Source: Stenopsyche tienmushanensis
Taxonomy: Eukaryota > Arthropoda > Insecta > Trichoptera > Stenopsychidae
NCBI GenBank assembly: GCA_008973525.1
Contig: WACJ01000366.1
Location: forward strand, 1-64,000
Direction of reading: 5' to 3'
Length of the DNA stretch: 64,000 bases
The notes under the pieces: generated by a model
The model's database searches: none
What the model was told of the DNA's origin: nothing
Seen by the model: only the letters and a program-made list of their open reading frames with translations
Made by a program: the position numbers and the translations under genes
Shown: piece by piece, positions 21,959-34,570 of the stretch
Layout of the letters: each line of letters starts with the position of its first letter
How positions within the stretch are numbered: the first letter of the stretch is position 1

Positions 21959-22100
21959 CCAGTAGATCCTGCGATAGAATTAGAAAGAATACGCATCATT
22001 TTCTTGTTACGATACACTTTTAAGAAGTTTTCCTCTTCACTATCCGAAGATCCTTCGGAGGTATCCCCAGAACAATCCTCATTGATGTTGATAATTTAGT
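21959..22100 (-). pseudogene. piggyBac transposase N-terminal acidic fragment (probable)
   Basis: Minus-strand translation gives EDCSGDTSEGSSDSEEEN followed by FLKVYRNKKMMRI. A Ser/Asp/Glu-rich N-terminus followed by a basic stretch is usual in piggyBac transposases. Its place beside the right terminal repeat, reading inwards, fits a transposase start. Catalytic regions are absent. Assignment depends mainly on context. Confidence 0.55.
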
Positions 22101-22465
22101 TCAATAACTACTTATATCTCCTGGATTTAATCATAATTGCTAGTTTACATTATGGAGACGTGATTGAGATAACGTAACGGAAGCATTTTAATAAAGATTT
22201 TCTTTCGCTCATATATTTATTATTGGAGGAATGATTTTACGAACGAAGCAAATACATTAGTTAATTTGACGGGTTTTGTAGAGATACTACATACAAATTT
22301 CAAAAATAAGGAAGCTTAGGAAACAATAATTGCATGTATAAATTATTTGGTTTAAATGATTGATTGACGATGTAAAATGGTTAAAATGAATGCTATGGTT
22401 TTTTGGGTATTCCATTTCAAGTTTGAAATTTGTCAAAATGACGGGTCCCGTAAACCTAGTGTTAA

Positions 22466-25066
22466 AATGTCACGGAAGTATAAAAACGCTTTACGATTTT
22501 GGAGAATATCAATATCATAATATCCATTAAAAAAATAAAACCATCAACATTAAATGTATGTCAGACCAATTTATAGGAAAATTAGTTAGACGCGCAAGTC
22601 TAAGAAAGCCAGATGCAATATTAGAACTAGAAGAAGAATATTTTATACAAAGTAAAGATTTTGACAATATGGGATTTAAGAAAATCTAAAATTCAAAGGG
22701 CAACTTAACAGGTGGAAACGATGCAGTTTGATAAACTGAGTATAAATTTCTAATAAAATTCATGAGTTCATTTCAACAAATTTATGTTTGGAGGGCTCTC
22801 GTTGACTCCTATTAGTTTAGTAATCATCTTCCATTAATGCAAATACTGAATCTTCTAAAATAAGTTGTATAAATACGTAAACCATAAGTCGTTTCTAAAC
22901 TTTTTTCAAAAAATAAAATATAGGAAGCCTTCGGCTAATGTTTTATTTCATATAACATAAATTCTTATAACTTGACGTGTAAGCACAACATTTTTTTTTC
23001 TTGGCTGGTATATACTTTAACTTGAGTTAACTTATAATGTTTGTCTTCTTAAACGTAAACTAATGACTAAATGAACTCACATTCATTCGAATGTGAGTTT
23101 CATGTTAAAGCGGGTTAATCAACGAGTTTTTATTGACATTACTTTCAATTAAATAATTGTTGCTAAGGACTAGTTTTATGTATCCAAATACTTTTGCGAT
23201 AAGATGTCGAAGAAAATCAAATATTTTCTATGATATAAAATAAAATGATGTAGTTTTTATGCTATTGAAACATAACAATAGTTTTAAGATAGTATTATGT
23301 AGCAAGATAGTATTATTTGATGGATCGCGATAAAACTATCCAACTTGCAATGTCGTGATAAAAGAGCTATTTTTATAATTCATGACAAATCTACCCCTTG
23401 TTTTTCAAGGAAAATGTATCCAAGCAAACATTTAAAATGGCACTATATTTCCGAATTACAGAAATGTATCATTAATATACGATATTAGTACAAAAATGGT
23501 GCGAAGTCTTTGTCTAAAATATTTTACTGTGTAAAGATGCTATGTTTGTAGCCATTAATAATCTATGTAAAGATAAAAAAGAGAGTATATCCTGATTGAC
23601 TGGTAAAATATTAGGCCTGCTTATATCAAAAAGGATGGGATTAAGTACATATAATATTTTACGGGAAGAATGTCATATATAATATGATACATAGAGCAAC
23701 GATGATACAATCGTTTATTTATCTCAATATGCATTTTAGAACAAGCCTTGAAGTGTTAAAACATGCCAAGCGAATATATGTGTGAGAATGCTAAAAACTG
23801 CTTTATTTTGAGCATGGATCGTTAACAAAATATGATACTAAAGTTGATTTATCGAAAGTCTACATTTTTGTCCCAAGTAGCCAAGGATATGAACATCTCA
23901 ATAAGTAGTTTTATGATAAATTGGACGTGTCTAAGATTAATGCTACATGGGGCACGGTAACATGATTTCTGTGATATATTTGGAATCCAAAGTCCAGGGC
24001 CAGGGATCCAAAGTCCAGAATAGAGTTCAGCTTTATTGATAACACAAGTCATCGTATATAAGTAGTGCTGCATTCGTGATAATAAAAATATATCCATTGG
24101 ATAATATAATACTTATGTGTAATCCGACAGTTTTTAGAACCGATGACTCAGGTCAAAGTGGTAGACTTTACCCCTTCATGTGCCGCAAGAGTCACTGTAA
24201 AAACATGGGGGATGGATGTCACGATATTGCCACAATAAAGAATATCATCTAATTGCATATATATGAAAAAAAAGCTATTCAATTGTTCATGTAATGAGTC
24301 CTATATCTCCCCTAAACAAAGATAAGCGCTTTGTGTGTTCATGTGTTTTCATTTTAGGGGTGGATTTTCATCATTGTTTTAATTTAAAGGATCCTCAAAG
24401 CTTGTGAACAGTGCTTAAATTTTGATGTGCTTAAAAATGATCCTCTTCTGTTCGGCTTGTAATCTTTTTTTATAGTCATACACCTCAATTCAAAGGATTG
24501 TGATCTTATTGGAGATTCTCTTGGGAAAGGGGGATTTGTATATGATGGTTTCTTGTTGTCTTCCATATATTGTATATAAAAAAATAATTTTATTGGAATA
24601 GGTCAGCGGTTCTAAAACAGGTTCCAAATAATAAATTTTCAATATCTTATATATACAAATATTGAAGACTTCAATTCTATACATTACTCATTACATATTG
24701 CTTTGTATGTGTAATAAAATAGTGAAGGTATAACATTTTGCTTATTGTGTCCTCAATTCTAATTTAATATCAAGATTACATAAGACTTTTGTATTATAAT
24801 GAAGACATTTACAGATTGCCTGATTTAGCATTAATTTTATGATTTTAGAATGGTTCCTATTCTCAAACTTCAAAGATCAATAAGTATTATGGATTAATTC
24901 TTAGATATATTTACACAAGATACAATAGAAAAAATACCTTATTTTAAACACTTTAATTATTTTTTCCATGTTACAGAGAGACATTTAATGACAGTCCACT
25001 GTATAATCGTTACTAAATTTACATTAAAAAAAAACGTTACGTCCAGTTCTTTCGAATGACCGCCAC
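22466..25066. other. AT-rich non-coding stretch
   Basis: No gene. A 33-bp hairpin lies at 23071-23103, and a 15-bp phrase AATCCAAAGTCCAG is directly repeated near 23990 and 24008. Otherwise nothing was recognised. Confidence 0.45.
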
Positions 25067-25138
25067 TTTACTCTTTTCAGAATAATCATAGCTTTAGGGC
25101 GCGCATTTCAAATAAGGAAGTTTTCCGTCACCCTGTAT
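25067..25138 (-). repeat. Possible mariner-type end fragment
   Basis: Read on the minus strand, TACAGGGTGACGGAAAACTT and following bases resemble the CAGGGTG ends of some Tc1/mariner-related elements. No partner end or transposase was found nearby, so this is a solo fragment at best. Confidence 0.3.
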
Positions 25139-25429
25139 TAAAATGGTTTGTGTACATGAAAAAATTGCACATTGCCGTTATATTTAGGATTCCTATGAAG
25201 GGGTCTATAAAATGTTATAGAATGGGTTAATTTTTATTTCATTTGTAAGCTTCCAAATACATTGTTGGTGTAACATTTTATAACAAAAAGACATTTATTA
25301 TGAATTAATATTAAAATCAAATTCATTTTGTACGGTCGTACATAGCAAAATTGAATGATCGAATAACGAACGAATTTTATCAATGCTTTGGATAAATAAG
25401 TTTTGGCACTGAGCTTATTTGGGGTGCAA

Positions 25430-26200
25430 ATAGGCCATCAAAGCCTATTGATTAAATCCGATTAAAGTTCGCTCCGGAGGATTCCAAATCGACACATCCA
25501 ACATTTTTGAAATGGGTTTAAAATTATGGTTATCTGCAGTGACAATGAGCGGAAATCATGTCTCACCGCCAGGATATATAAACTCGTAAATGGCAGCTTT
25601 TACGTTTTATATAAAAGAGGATTCAAGATAGCAGGCGAAATTCATACAAATGCTGCATGACAACAACGGAATAAAATTATAGCCATCATTGCAGTGTAAT
25701 TTGAATCGGTTTTCCGTTCTCTCGAATGCATTGCGGTATGCAAATCATCGCATTCACTTCGTTTAAATGTTCAACTTCGAACACATAATGCATCAACATG
25801 CGAAATCCGATTACAATGTATTTCTCGTTTGAGCAGATAATTTTATAATTGCGACGGCAGTCCTGTCGCTCGGCTAAAATTTTGCATTTAATAGGGGTAT
25901 ATCTCTCCTGTCTCAAACAACAAAGTTACCCTTCGAACTCCTCCCTTTTAATTTAGCCGAGCCCTAAGACAAATGCTAGGGGTGGTTGTAGCGACTGAAT
26001 GTGGTCTGTTTGTACCTTATCACTATCCAAACCCACCTCACCTTCAAAAACTTATCTGAGAACCCCTCAGAGAACAGGCGAAATAGATTAAACCTTGCCG
26101 GTGACGTTGACAAGGACTCGTACTTAGAACAGACACGTTTACTTGTTAGTAATTGGCTGAGCAACGTCAGGTGTTCGTTCGTGCATAATTTGTGCAACAT
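25430..26200. other. Less AT-rich unique block
   Basis: The block contains CCTATTGATTAAATCCGATT and other TAAT/ATTA cores and has more CpG than its flanks. It includes two opposite-strand frames (25976-26200 minus, 26001-26207 plus) with no known domain. Possible conserved non-coding DNA. Confidence 0.3.
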
Positions 26201-26604
26201 AATCTAATACCCAACTGTTGGAAATATCAATACAGCCATAAATTTCACGTCTAATAAATAAGAACAATAAAAGTATTCCAACCAACGAGGTTGTCCTTGA
26301 TGCTCAAGTATAACAGATAAATTTATTAATCCGTTTTTTAAGCAATCCGATACATTCCTGGAATAAATTTGCTCATACAATCTGATGTCATAAAAAGCAA
26401 CAACCAAAAAACATCAATTTATCTTAGTTGAACTCAAACTATATACCTCTCATTATCCGGATGCTTGTTCTATCTGCTGAACTATAGAAAACTTTCTAAG
26501 TGTATACTTACATATATTCTTACAGTATTCATATCTTTTATGGGTATCTCAAATGGTGGTATTCCTATTTTTTAAATGGTTTGGGTAATATTTTGCATAA
26601 TTAA

Positions 26605-27008
26605 CCCTTCTGCCAATAAGATGGTTTGACCAGACCATTTTACTTTTGCGATGAGTTTTTTTTAACAGTAGCTATGTATTGATCTTATTAAATCTCCCTG
26701 ACTTTTTTCATTGAAGGGTTTTACAGAATTTAGATTTAAAAAATATGTTCGGGATACTTGTGTTTCGAGAAAAAAGGATATTTTTTATGAGTTAATGAAA
26801 GTGGTCTGACCAGATCCTGATTTTTTTCATAGAATTTGTATGGGAAATCACGTTTTTCTTGAAGTTCCGTAAATAAATTTTTATCCTGTCGCTCCATAAG
26901 ATATTTTATCATATATCTCATGGTGATCAGTTTTTTTTTGCCTTTGTAGCAAGAAATCATTTCGCATCATAAGTTTGGAAAAAAAAGAAACGTTCATTGA
27001 CAGAAGGG
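26605..27008. mobile_element. piggyBac-type MITE, second family
   Basis: TTAA (26601-26604 and 27009-27012) flanks ends CCCTTCTGCCAATAAG and, inverted, CCCTTCTGTCAATGAA. TTAACCCTT is a typical piggyBac terminus. Inside are paired GGTTTGACCAGACC and GGTCTGACCAGATCC motifs, each partly palindromic. The minus-strand 74-codon frame (26736-26960) is not a recognised transposase piece. Confidence 0.85.
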
Positions 27009-27012
27009 TTAA

Positions 27013-30000
27013 TTCGAAATAAATATAAAGTTAATACTTTTTAATCCGGGTATTCTGCGTTAGATTTCGTCTGTAGTTCGGATATTCCGCACTAAACTTC
27101 GTCCATAGTCCGGTCGATTCTATACAATCTATACATCATTTTATACAAAAAAATAATATTTGAATTGTGTATACGAACTAGAAGGAAATTAAAATTTATA
27201 TCAAATTCATACGACGTTTTTTTTTCAAGTAAAAGTTGCGTCTTTCTCATCACGCATAAACGCGGGAACGGACTGTAAAGTGTAGAATTATATGTGTGTG
27301 ACATCTGACTTATAACAAGATTACAAATCTTTCTCTTTCTGCATGTCACAACATTATTTTTTGCTGTCCGGTAATATTTATTATATCATTTAAGTAGTGG
27401 CTAATTTCAAGGAAATCAGTTGATATATTGAAGAGATACAACATTGCGATAAAGCAATACAATGCAAGGCCAGAAGTGCGATTTTGAAATACCACTGCAA
27501 ATGTAGGATTAAAATCTAAGCCAAATGTTACAACGTGGAGTTAATTAAGATCGAATATATTTCGAGATGACTTTAATGCGTCATTGAAATACACAAACGT
27601 GGTTGTAATGACTACTTGAAGCGTTATTATACTGTACTTTATTCTATTCTAAGAACAATTGATTATGGTTGTTGAATATATTTTTAGACACGTTCCTGGC
27701 TTTTGTCCTATTGAGAATATTTTTATTTTAAGAATGCATATTATTTGAATATATTAGTCTTAATGAGTTTTAAAAATATGCAATAAAAAGTAAAAACTTT
27801 ACTAGCTAGAGTAAACTTTCACTCTTTGAGGGCTCATAATATTTGCGTACTTTTACTGTAAGATGCTTGTTTTGATTATTATAATTTATAACATTAAATG
27901 TATCTAATTATCACGAATGGTGATAGTACGGACATTTGTATGTTTATCTGTAAATACTACAATATAAATGTTAATGAAACAAAATTGCGAACAATTATGT
28001 ATCTGGGGCTGAGTAATATTTATATAAACGTTTGGGGGCAATACGACAGCAATATATGCACAACTATGCAGATCTTTGTCCCTTTAAGGATCACTCCTTT
28101 ATAGAATAAATACTCATGAAATGAATTTACATGAAGAGGATTAAATGATTTCTTTAGCGTTCGAATTGAATTGAAGCTGAATCCACTTGTGATGTTCATT
28201 TAAGCGATTTAATTACATTTTCGTTTTTGAAACTACGATCACTGACCTACAAGATCAAAGCCATTAAGACTGAATCTCAACAAATATTTGATTCGAATCG
28301 ATTCGAACTAGCCTAATGCTAAAAAAAGATTTTATCTTCGGCTTCGGATTGTATATCAACTTATGAATTTGAAGGTGAAAATACTTAGGAGTGCTGAAAC
28401 CGGCTTTTATTTCGCCTTGGAATGCTTTTGATATTTACTAGCGCTTTATTGGTCTTGAATAATTAAAAAAAGCAAACATTATTCCATACAATTGAGAGAT
28501 AAAATTGCAAAAAAATTCGTATCTGGTTTTGGGGATTGCTATCTGATTCAATGTAGATTTTGTGAGATATTTGGCAGCGGTATCTCATAGAATCAAAAAA
28601 TGATTTTTTGATAGAGGTTTCTAATTTATTTTACATATTTATTGTGGTTAGATGTCACAAGCTTGAAGCTGAAACCGCATATTTTAATTAATCAATTTGT
28701 GCAAAATTAATATATTAGGCAAGCGCACGTAAAATTTCGCATTGTATAAAGACATGAAAATGGAATCTAATAATTTCGAGTTGCATAGATTTGTTTTAAT
28801 ACATCATCCATCTATTCATTTAATAATCGTTTATTGTGTGTGTATCCGTGGGAACGCTTGGTAAAAAATATTAGAATGGTATGAGAAGCAATCTGATTAC
28901 TAAAGAAGTATTCTCAATAAATTTTACCAGTAATTTGAATTGATGCAAACCTTCATTATTACGTGGGTTTCAAAGGGTAAAAAAAGTATATTTTCTCTAA
29001 TTATTTTGTATTATAATAAAAAAGGTATTTTATTCAATATTTAAAGTATATAAAAGAGCATCATTTAAACAATTTTTCATAAAAATTTCGCTTAAAAATG
29101 TTGAAAATTCAGATTTTGAGACTTAGTTTTTGGAGCCCTAAAAATGCCTCGCGTGAAAATGTTATGGTAACCTGATTTATCAAAGCATATTATTTTTTGA
29201 ACATGAAATGTAATACATATTTACAACACAGGCCTTTATAATTAAAAAATATGTATATAAATGAAAATAAGTCATCTCGTAATGACAGCCATTTTCTCTC
29301 ATCACGCAAAAACTACAATACAATTGATATCTCACTTCGTTCGTGACTGTTAACCGGCAATGGATCACATTCGTGACATCAATTATTTTTGTATGAACAA
29401 TAGAAGATGTTTTCAAGCTAAAAATAATTGAAGATAAAAAAAAGTTAATCCTTATTTTATACGTGACTCAAAATTGTATTAAGATCTTATTCAACTGAAA
29501 GATGACAATCGGGCAATCAGGAAAATCGTTGATTCATGATTGATTTGCGAAATCGAAAACATATTTTCCATTTGAAATTAAACTTGTTCATTGACAATAG
29601 GTACGAATAATTTCAATTGTAAGGAAACTGATGTGTCAGTTTTCATTGTGACAAATGAGCAAGAGAGCAGGTTGCATCGGCCTTATTGAAAAGATCTCTT
29701 CTGCTTCACCACGTGAATAGTGCTCGAATGACACATGCAAGCCGGTTATTATCTGGCATAGTAAAAAATATTTTTTCATTGTATATCCACGGATGGTTTC
29801 CATTGTCAATGATAAAAATCTGACAATGAGGGCCTGTAAAACGATCCACTATCTGACATTTGCTGTCATACTGGTACAGTACGTGAGTGTGCGATACAAT
29901 TCTTGTAGATCTATAAACTTTACAGATGTGACAAGCCATCGTTAATACAAAAGAATATATCAATTATTAATCGATAATCAGATAAAACGCGTGCAGAAAT

Positions 30001-30334
30001 TTGCGCTTTTTGTACTAAAAATATTTGTTAATTAAAGATTTATCTCCCAATTATCAATTTAATCTGTTTTAATGCAGACTTCATAGATGCTACGTATGCA
30101 TTTTGCCAAGCTTATGGAAGTATCGTTTGTGAGCAATTCTTTTCTTCCAAGCGTTATCATTAAAGTAAGCCATAAGGTCAAGAACAATTCGAATCCATCT
30201 TCCAAATCGAAGACACGATTGACAACGTATCTTGACGATAATCAGTGCACAACAGCTTAGAAAAGAAGAAATTCGTGATCAGTATTCATGACTTTAGATG
30301 ACGCACTTTGAGAAGACGTACAGAATTGTTTAAA
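27013..30334. other. Long AT-rich non-coding stretch
   Basis: A degenerate two-unit tandem lies at about 27047-27116 (GATTTCGTCTGTAGTTCGG against AACTTCGTCCATAGTCCGG). No transposon end, exon or RNA gene is supportable in the rest. Short frames at 27092-27349, 29180-29416 and 29706-29963 lack domains and splice support. Confidence 0.45.
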
Positions 30335-31020
30335 GCAGGGCTTCGAATCGAAACTGAACCGAAAACGGTAACCGGTAAAATCATTTTGCCGGAACGAAAA
30401 CCAGTTCATTTTTGTGTTGATCTTCACCATTTTTATGCGGAATTTGTTTGAAAGTATTAATCTGATAATACTGTAATCTTTACTTCATTCTATTAAGTGT
30501 CCTATTAAATTAATATTTTAGATAAAATTGTTATCAATCCAAAATTCAGCGTGCAATCTTAAGTCATTATTAAGTATTTTGTTTTGACTATCTCTTCCTA
30601 TGTATTTGCTATATATGTATTTGTATCCAGACTGGAAATCCCAGATTTAAATTCCAAGCTGGGACTCCCAAACTTTTAGTCAATAAGCGTCAAGTCAAAA
30701 TCCTTTCCTTTATTAAATTATATCATTATATAATTCTAATTCTAATTATTTGTTGCCTGCATGATAATTTTAACCCCTAAAAGAGTATTATCCCAGGGCC
30801 TGGGATCCCCCCTCCATTTTTCAGAAAGAGCACTCTTGTGGCACACGTGGTCTTGTATGTTATCAACAATGCTTACTAACAATTGATTCTGCCTCGAATT
30901 GAAGATTGTCTTACGCTTACGCTTATGTAATAAAATCAAAAATAAATCACTCGGAGCTTAACCGAAATACGAAAATAGGAAAAACCGTTATTTTTCGCGG
31001 AACGAAAAACATAACAAAAT
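30335..31020. repeat. Two related end-like segments around a MITE copy
   Basis: CAGGGCTTCGAATCGAAACT followed by AACCGAAAACGG... GGAACGAAAACC starts near 30336. A similar, same-direction segment (AACCGAAATACGAAAATAGG then GCGGAACGAAAAAC) lies at 30960-31012. CAGGGCTTCGAA looks like a hAT-style terminus, but I cannot pair it with an inverted end or an 8-bp duplication. Class unresolved. Confidence 0.4.
30770..30961 (-). mobile_element. piggyBac-type MITE, copy D (short, inverted)
   Basis: In opposite orientation to copies A and B it shares TTTTTCAGAAAGAGCACTCT, TGGTCTTGTATG and GCCTCGAATTGAAGATTGTC. It starts and ends with TTAA (30770-30773, 30958-30961). Its left end CCCCTAAAAGAGTATT matches copy A's right end. 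Much of the interior is deleted. It sits within the end-like repeat at 30335-31020. Confidence 0.7.
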
Positions 31021-32766
31021 CTAATATACCCGTTTTTAGCATAATTAAAAATGTAAAATCATGACTTGCGATAATCTTATATATATTATATATTACATTG
31101 TTAATGAAAGTCGTTTTTGACCAGTAGAGTAATGGATACAAGTTTTAGTGTATTAAATATATAAGTTTTATATGGGTTTACATCCAATGTACTTTATTAT
31201 ATGAAAGCAATCTCCCACATGGATCGTCGGCTTGTTGACACAATGAAATATAATTCTTGGCTTCTACTGTGGATTTTTGTATGGAAATATATAGTTCTTT
31301 TCTTCCCCATAGACACATTGGTAATTTGATCTCATGAAAATATCGTGTTATGTTACAAGAAAGTTATGTTCGCTCTACTTAGTTCATCACACATATCTCC
31401 TGATCAAATACTATATTAAGAAATTAAGTTTTCACATAAACATCTCCGCGCGAAACGCAGTAAGCCTAAGTTTCTAAATTATCATAATTGACGCATAAAG
31501 ATTAGCGCTTATTAAGGACTTTGTTCGAAAGAGTTTCGAGGCGTACGAATTGAAGATTTGCTAAGACGTCTAAGCCACTTTCGGCTTAAGAATTTGCAGA
31601 AACTCCCGAGGCAAAGTTTCGTTTTATTTGCTTAAAACATCGAAAGAAAATTCAACTACTCAGAGGCGGTTTTCAAACTCTGAATGTATAACAACATTCC
31701 CGCAATTTCATATTTCAGCTCTCGTTGGAAAAGTCAAATTTGCAAAAAGAAAATGGCCATTAAAAGTTTTGCTGGCTCGATCATTCTAAACGTCGGCCCA
31801 TTCGTTTTGTGGGAGTTTTCAAACAATGACGTTTCGAAGTCACATTTCATCCACGTGAATCATTTGGAAGGAATTTTCATAATTCCGAAGTGATATAAGC
31901 CGCCGTTGTATTTCGTGGAAGTCTTTGTTGTATTAAATAGGCTTTAAAATCATAACAACAAAAACCATAGAAAGAAGAAAAGAAGCCTTAAGATATTGCC
32001 CATGAAGGAAAAATTACACAATAGATGCTTAAAGACTATGCTTACAATTTAAAAATTAATTTTGACAATTACATCATTATTTTATGAAAGTAAAAAAAAT
32101 ACGTACGAACAAAGTAATTGGTATAATGCTCAAAAACGAAATTGAAATAATTCTGATCGAAGAAAAACCAAAAGCATTCTCTATTTGAGGGAGCTAAATG
32201 TTTTTGATTTGCAGACTGACTCTCATGTAGGTCATCAGATTTGCGTTCTTATTTAGATATCCGCTATCGGACATAAGCGATCTCTATAGAAGACGACTAT
32301 ATGGATGGAAGATTTTCAGACGGTGCTTTACCATTGCATTTCACGTATGGTTAAATTAATATTATTTAAACAGGATTTTTAGATGAGCGGAAGGTGGATT
32401 TATGTATTGACGTATTGATGCACCGACAATATTGATCGTCTCAGTATTTACTTTTTTAGATCCGAAAAATTAAATTAAACCTGGACTGGAACGAACGATA
32501 AATACTGTACCAACACTTGACAAATTAAAATATTGATTACTTCACTTGTGATGTTTCTTTTCATTGAGACTTTGAATTTAGTAATTGAAGAATATAACAT
32601 CATGAAAATATTTGGGTTAAGGACTGAATGGACTTGGATGAGATTTCCAAATACTTTCTTAGCATGTATCTTCATATACATCATAATTAATGAAATAAAC
32701 TTTCCCTTGACATAGTTTAGTTTTATAATGCATCGAGGGATTGCGGAGCTCATGAAAAATAAGAAA
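31021..32766. other. Non-coding; less AT-rich patch at about 31440-31900
   Basis: The patch has CpG-containing sequence (CTCCGCGCGAAACGCAGTAA) without transposon ends. A 69-codon plus frame (31684-31893) and a 92-codon minus frame (32475-32753) show no domain or splice support. Nothing else was recognised. Confidence 0.35.
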
Positions 32767-33010
32767 CTATATTCCTATACCGTTCATCCCATAGTGATGA
32801 AACTTTGGTGAGTCATTGGGCGTGTATCCGATAACATCATTACATTAGCACAAGAATTATTTTTTTAGTGAGACGTTTAACGGATGTACTATGTTGGCGC
32901 ATATTTGTCTGGTGGTTGCTAAGATAAAAAAAAACATAGCAACCGTAAATTTGTTGCATACTTGCCAAGCATTCGGTCTTCGGTGGACTATGCCGTGTGG
33001 CGAATTTACA
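32767..33010 (+). repeat. Dispersed repeat of unassigned class, copy 1
   Basis: TATACCGTTCATCCCATAGT...GATGAAACTTTG, then about 100 bp on GTTGGCGCATATTTGTCTGG, matches the copy at 61296-61500. Order and spacing are kept, so it is one element. The CCGTTCATCC...AAACTTTG style occurs in some insect Helitron-like and other non-autonomous elements, but no ends could be fixed here. Confidence 0.55.
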
Positions 33011-33479
33011 CTAACGTCATCATTTCAATTCATACAAATAACATTAGCAACAGTTTGGCTTGTAGATAATTATTTTTATGTCTACAAATTTATTACAAAT
33101 TAATTTGTAAATTTTGATTATATCCTAATATTGCTGAGAAAAATGGCGCTAGAAGTTTAATTGGGCTTTGATGTTGATAGCATCCAAAGATGGGTATATC
33201 AAATAATTTTGCTGATTATTTGAGCAGAAAATTTGCATTCATTTAGTTTAAATATGGATAAAGACTCATCAAGTCCTCGGAACTCAACGAGGGAGCTTAA
33301 TTTTATCATTTTCATAAGGAAAACATAGCGATTTCCCTGTTTTACTTTTTAAAGGTCACGGGCAAAGTGTGTTCGTTAATATTTACAAAGAGCTGTTTAT
33401 AAAAGACGTTTGCTTTGCGTCGTCTATTTTTTTTACCAAAACACGATTGTCAACCCGATAAAAATTCAATTTCACAAGA

Positions 33480-34030
33480 CGTTTCATCGAATTTCATCGT
33501 CGCCTATTATTTTTGACACATGTACGCCATACAAGTGTTAATGATGAGTACAGTTATCAAATCGATAAATATATCCATCATTTACATCGACTTTGTATGG
33601 TGAATTGTGACCATTTGTCATGGCGTTCGCACCACTCTCCGCCATAACGAGCTCGTTCGAAACCGGGCAAAAATACAGCGTTCGAGAATCCGAATAGATA
33701 CGTAAACGGAAAAAATTAATAACGCGATACGAATTTTCGAATTCCAAATTAGAGCCGATTTCATTATGCGAGCTGAAACATTTAAAATGTTTCGAATTGG
33801 AACTAATTATATTAGATACGCCGTATCGAAAGTGAATTATCCCATGCTCGGCTGGCTACGTTTATTTTTTCCATGGAACATGTTCGAATACGGTTCGAAA
33901 GGTGAGATATAAATTTTCGTTGCTCTTCGATTCCAACGATCGTACTTACTTCAAATGGTAATGGGCTTAAATTGCTTTAAAAACCGTTCATTACGCGCTC
34001 TTCGAATCGACTCTAATAGTTCATTTTATA
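33480..34030. other. Less AT-rich unique block
   Basis: Rich in TTCGAA/TTCGAAT-type words and CpG, with a 69-codon minus frame (33538-33747) of no known family. No transposon ends. Possible conserved non-coding DNA. A GTAAGTAC at 33951 on the minus strand has no acceptable exon upstream. Confidence 0.3.
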
Positions 34031-34570
34031 TGTATATAGAGTAATTTTCTGATATTCCAATTCATGCCCTAATATATTTATGGTGAATCATATATACGAT
34101 TTATATTGAAATAATGAGTTTCAGGTTGACCTTTAGGTTTAAACGAATCAAAAGAGGATAAATATTATAAGTAACCAATGAAATATATAATATAGCAAAA
34201 ATAGACTATAGAACTATGCTTTAATCGAATTTATTAAACATAATTGGAAGAAACATTTGATGAAGTAAATTTAGTGAAAATTACATCTGCGATAATCCAA
34301 AGCTCGAGGACAGAGAATACATATGAAAACGATGAAGTGAAACAATTTACTGTAAAAATCACAAAGAACAGCATTTTCTGGGCTCAATAATTGGATTTAG
34401 TCTGCTGAAGGTTACACTAAAATTTTGGCCCTATATCGTATTAAAAACACTACACAATTTATGATCTTTATTCATCGCAATTACATGCAATGCAGTTCTA
34501 ATTGAGTCCAGTAAAAAATACGGGATCCAATAGTAGAACTATCTACGTTAATAGGAGAGGACAGTTTTAA

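Larger units (their letters stand above)
19020..22461 (-). mobile_element. piggyBac-type element hosting nested insertions
   Basis: TTAA (19016-19019 and 22462-22465) flanks terminal repeats CACTAGGTTTACGGG and the inverted CCCGTAAACCTAGTG, an exact 15-bp match. The next bases also pair partly through CCCGTCAAAT. After removing the R1 insertion (about 19246-21898), roughly 790 bp remain, so this is an internally deleted copy. On its right a minus-strand stretch (21959-22100) encodes an acidic segment like a piggyBac transposase N-terminus. On its left a minus-strand KPRKYSVK-like stretch could be the C-terminus. Confidence 0.88.
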
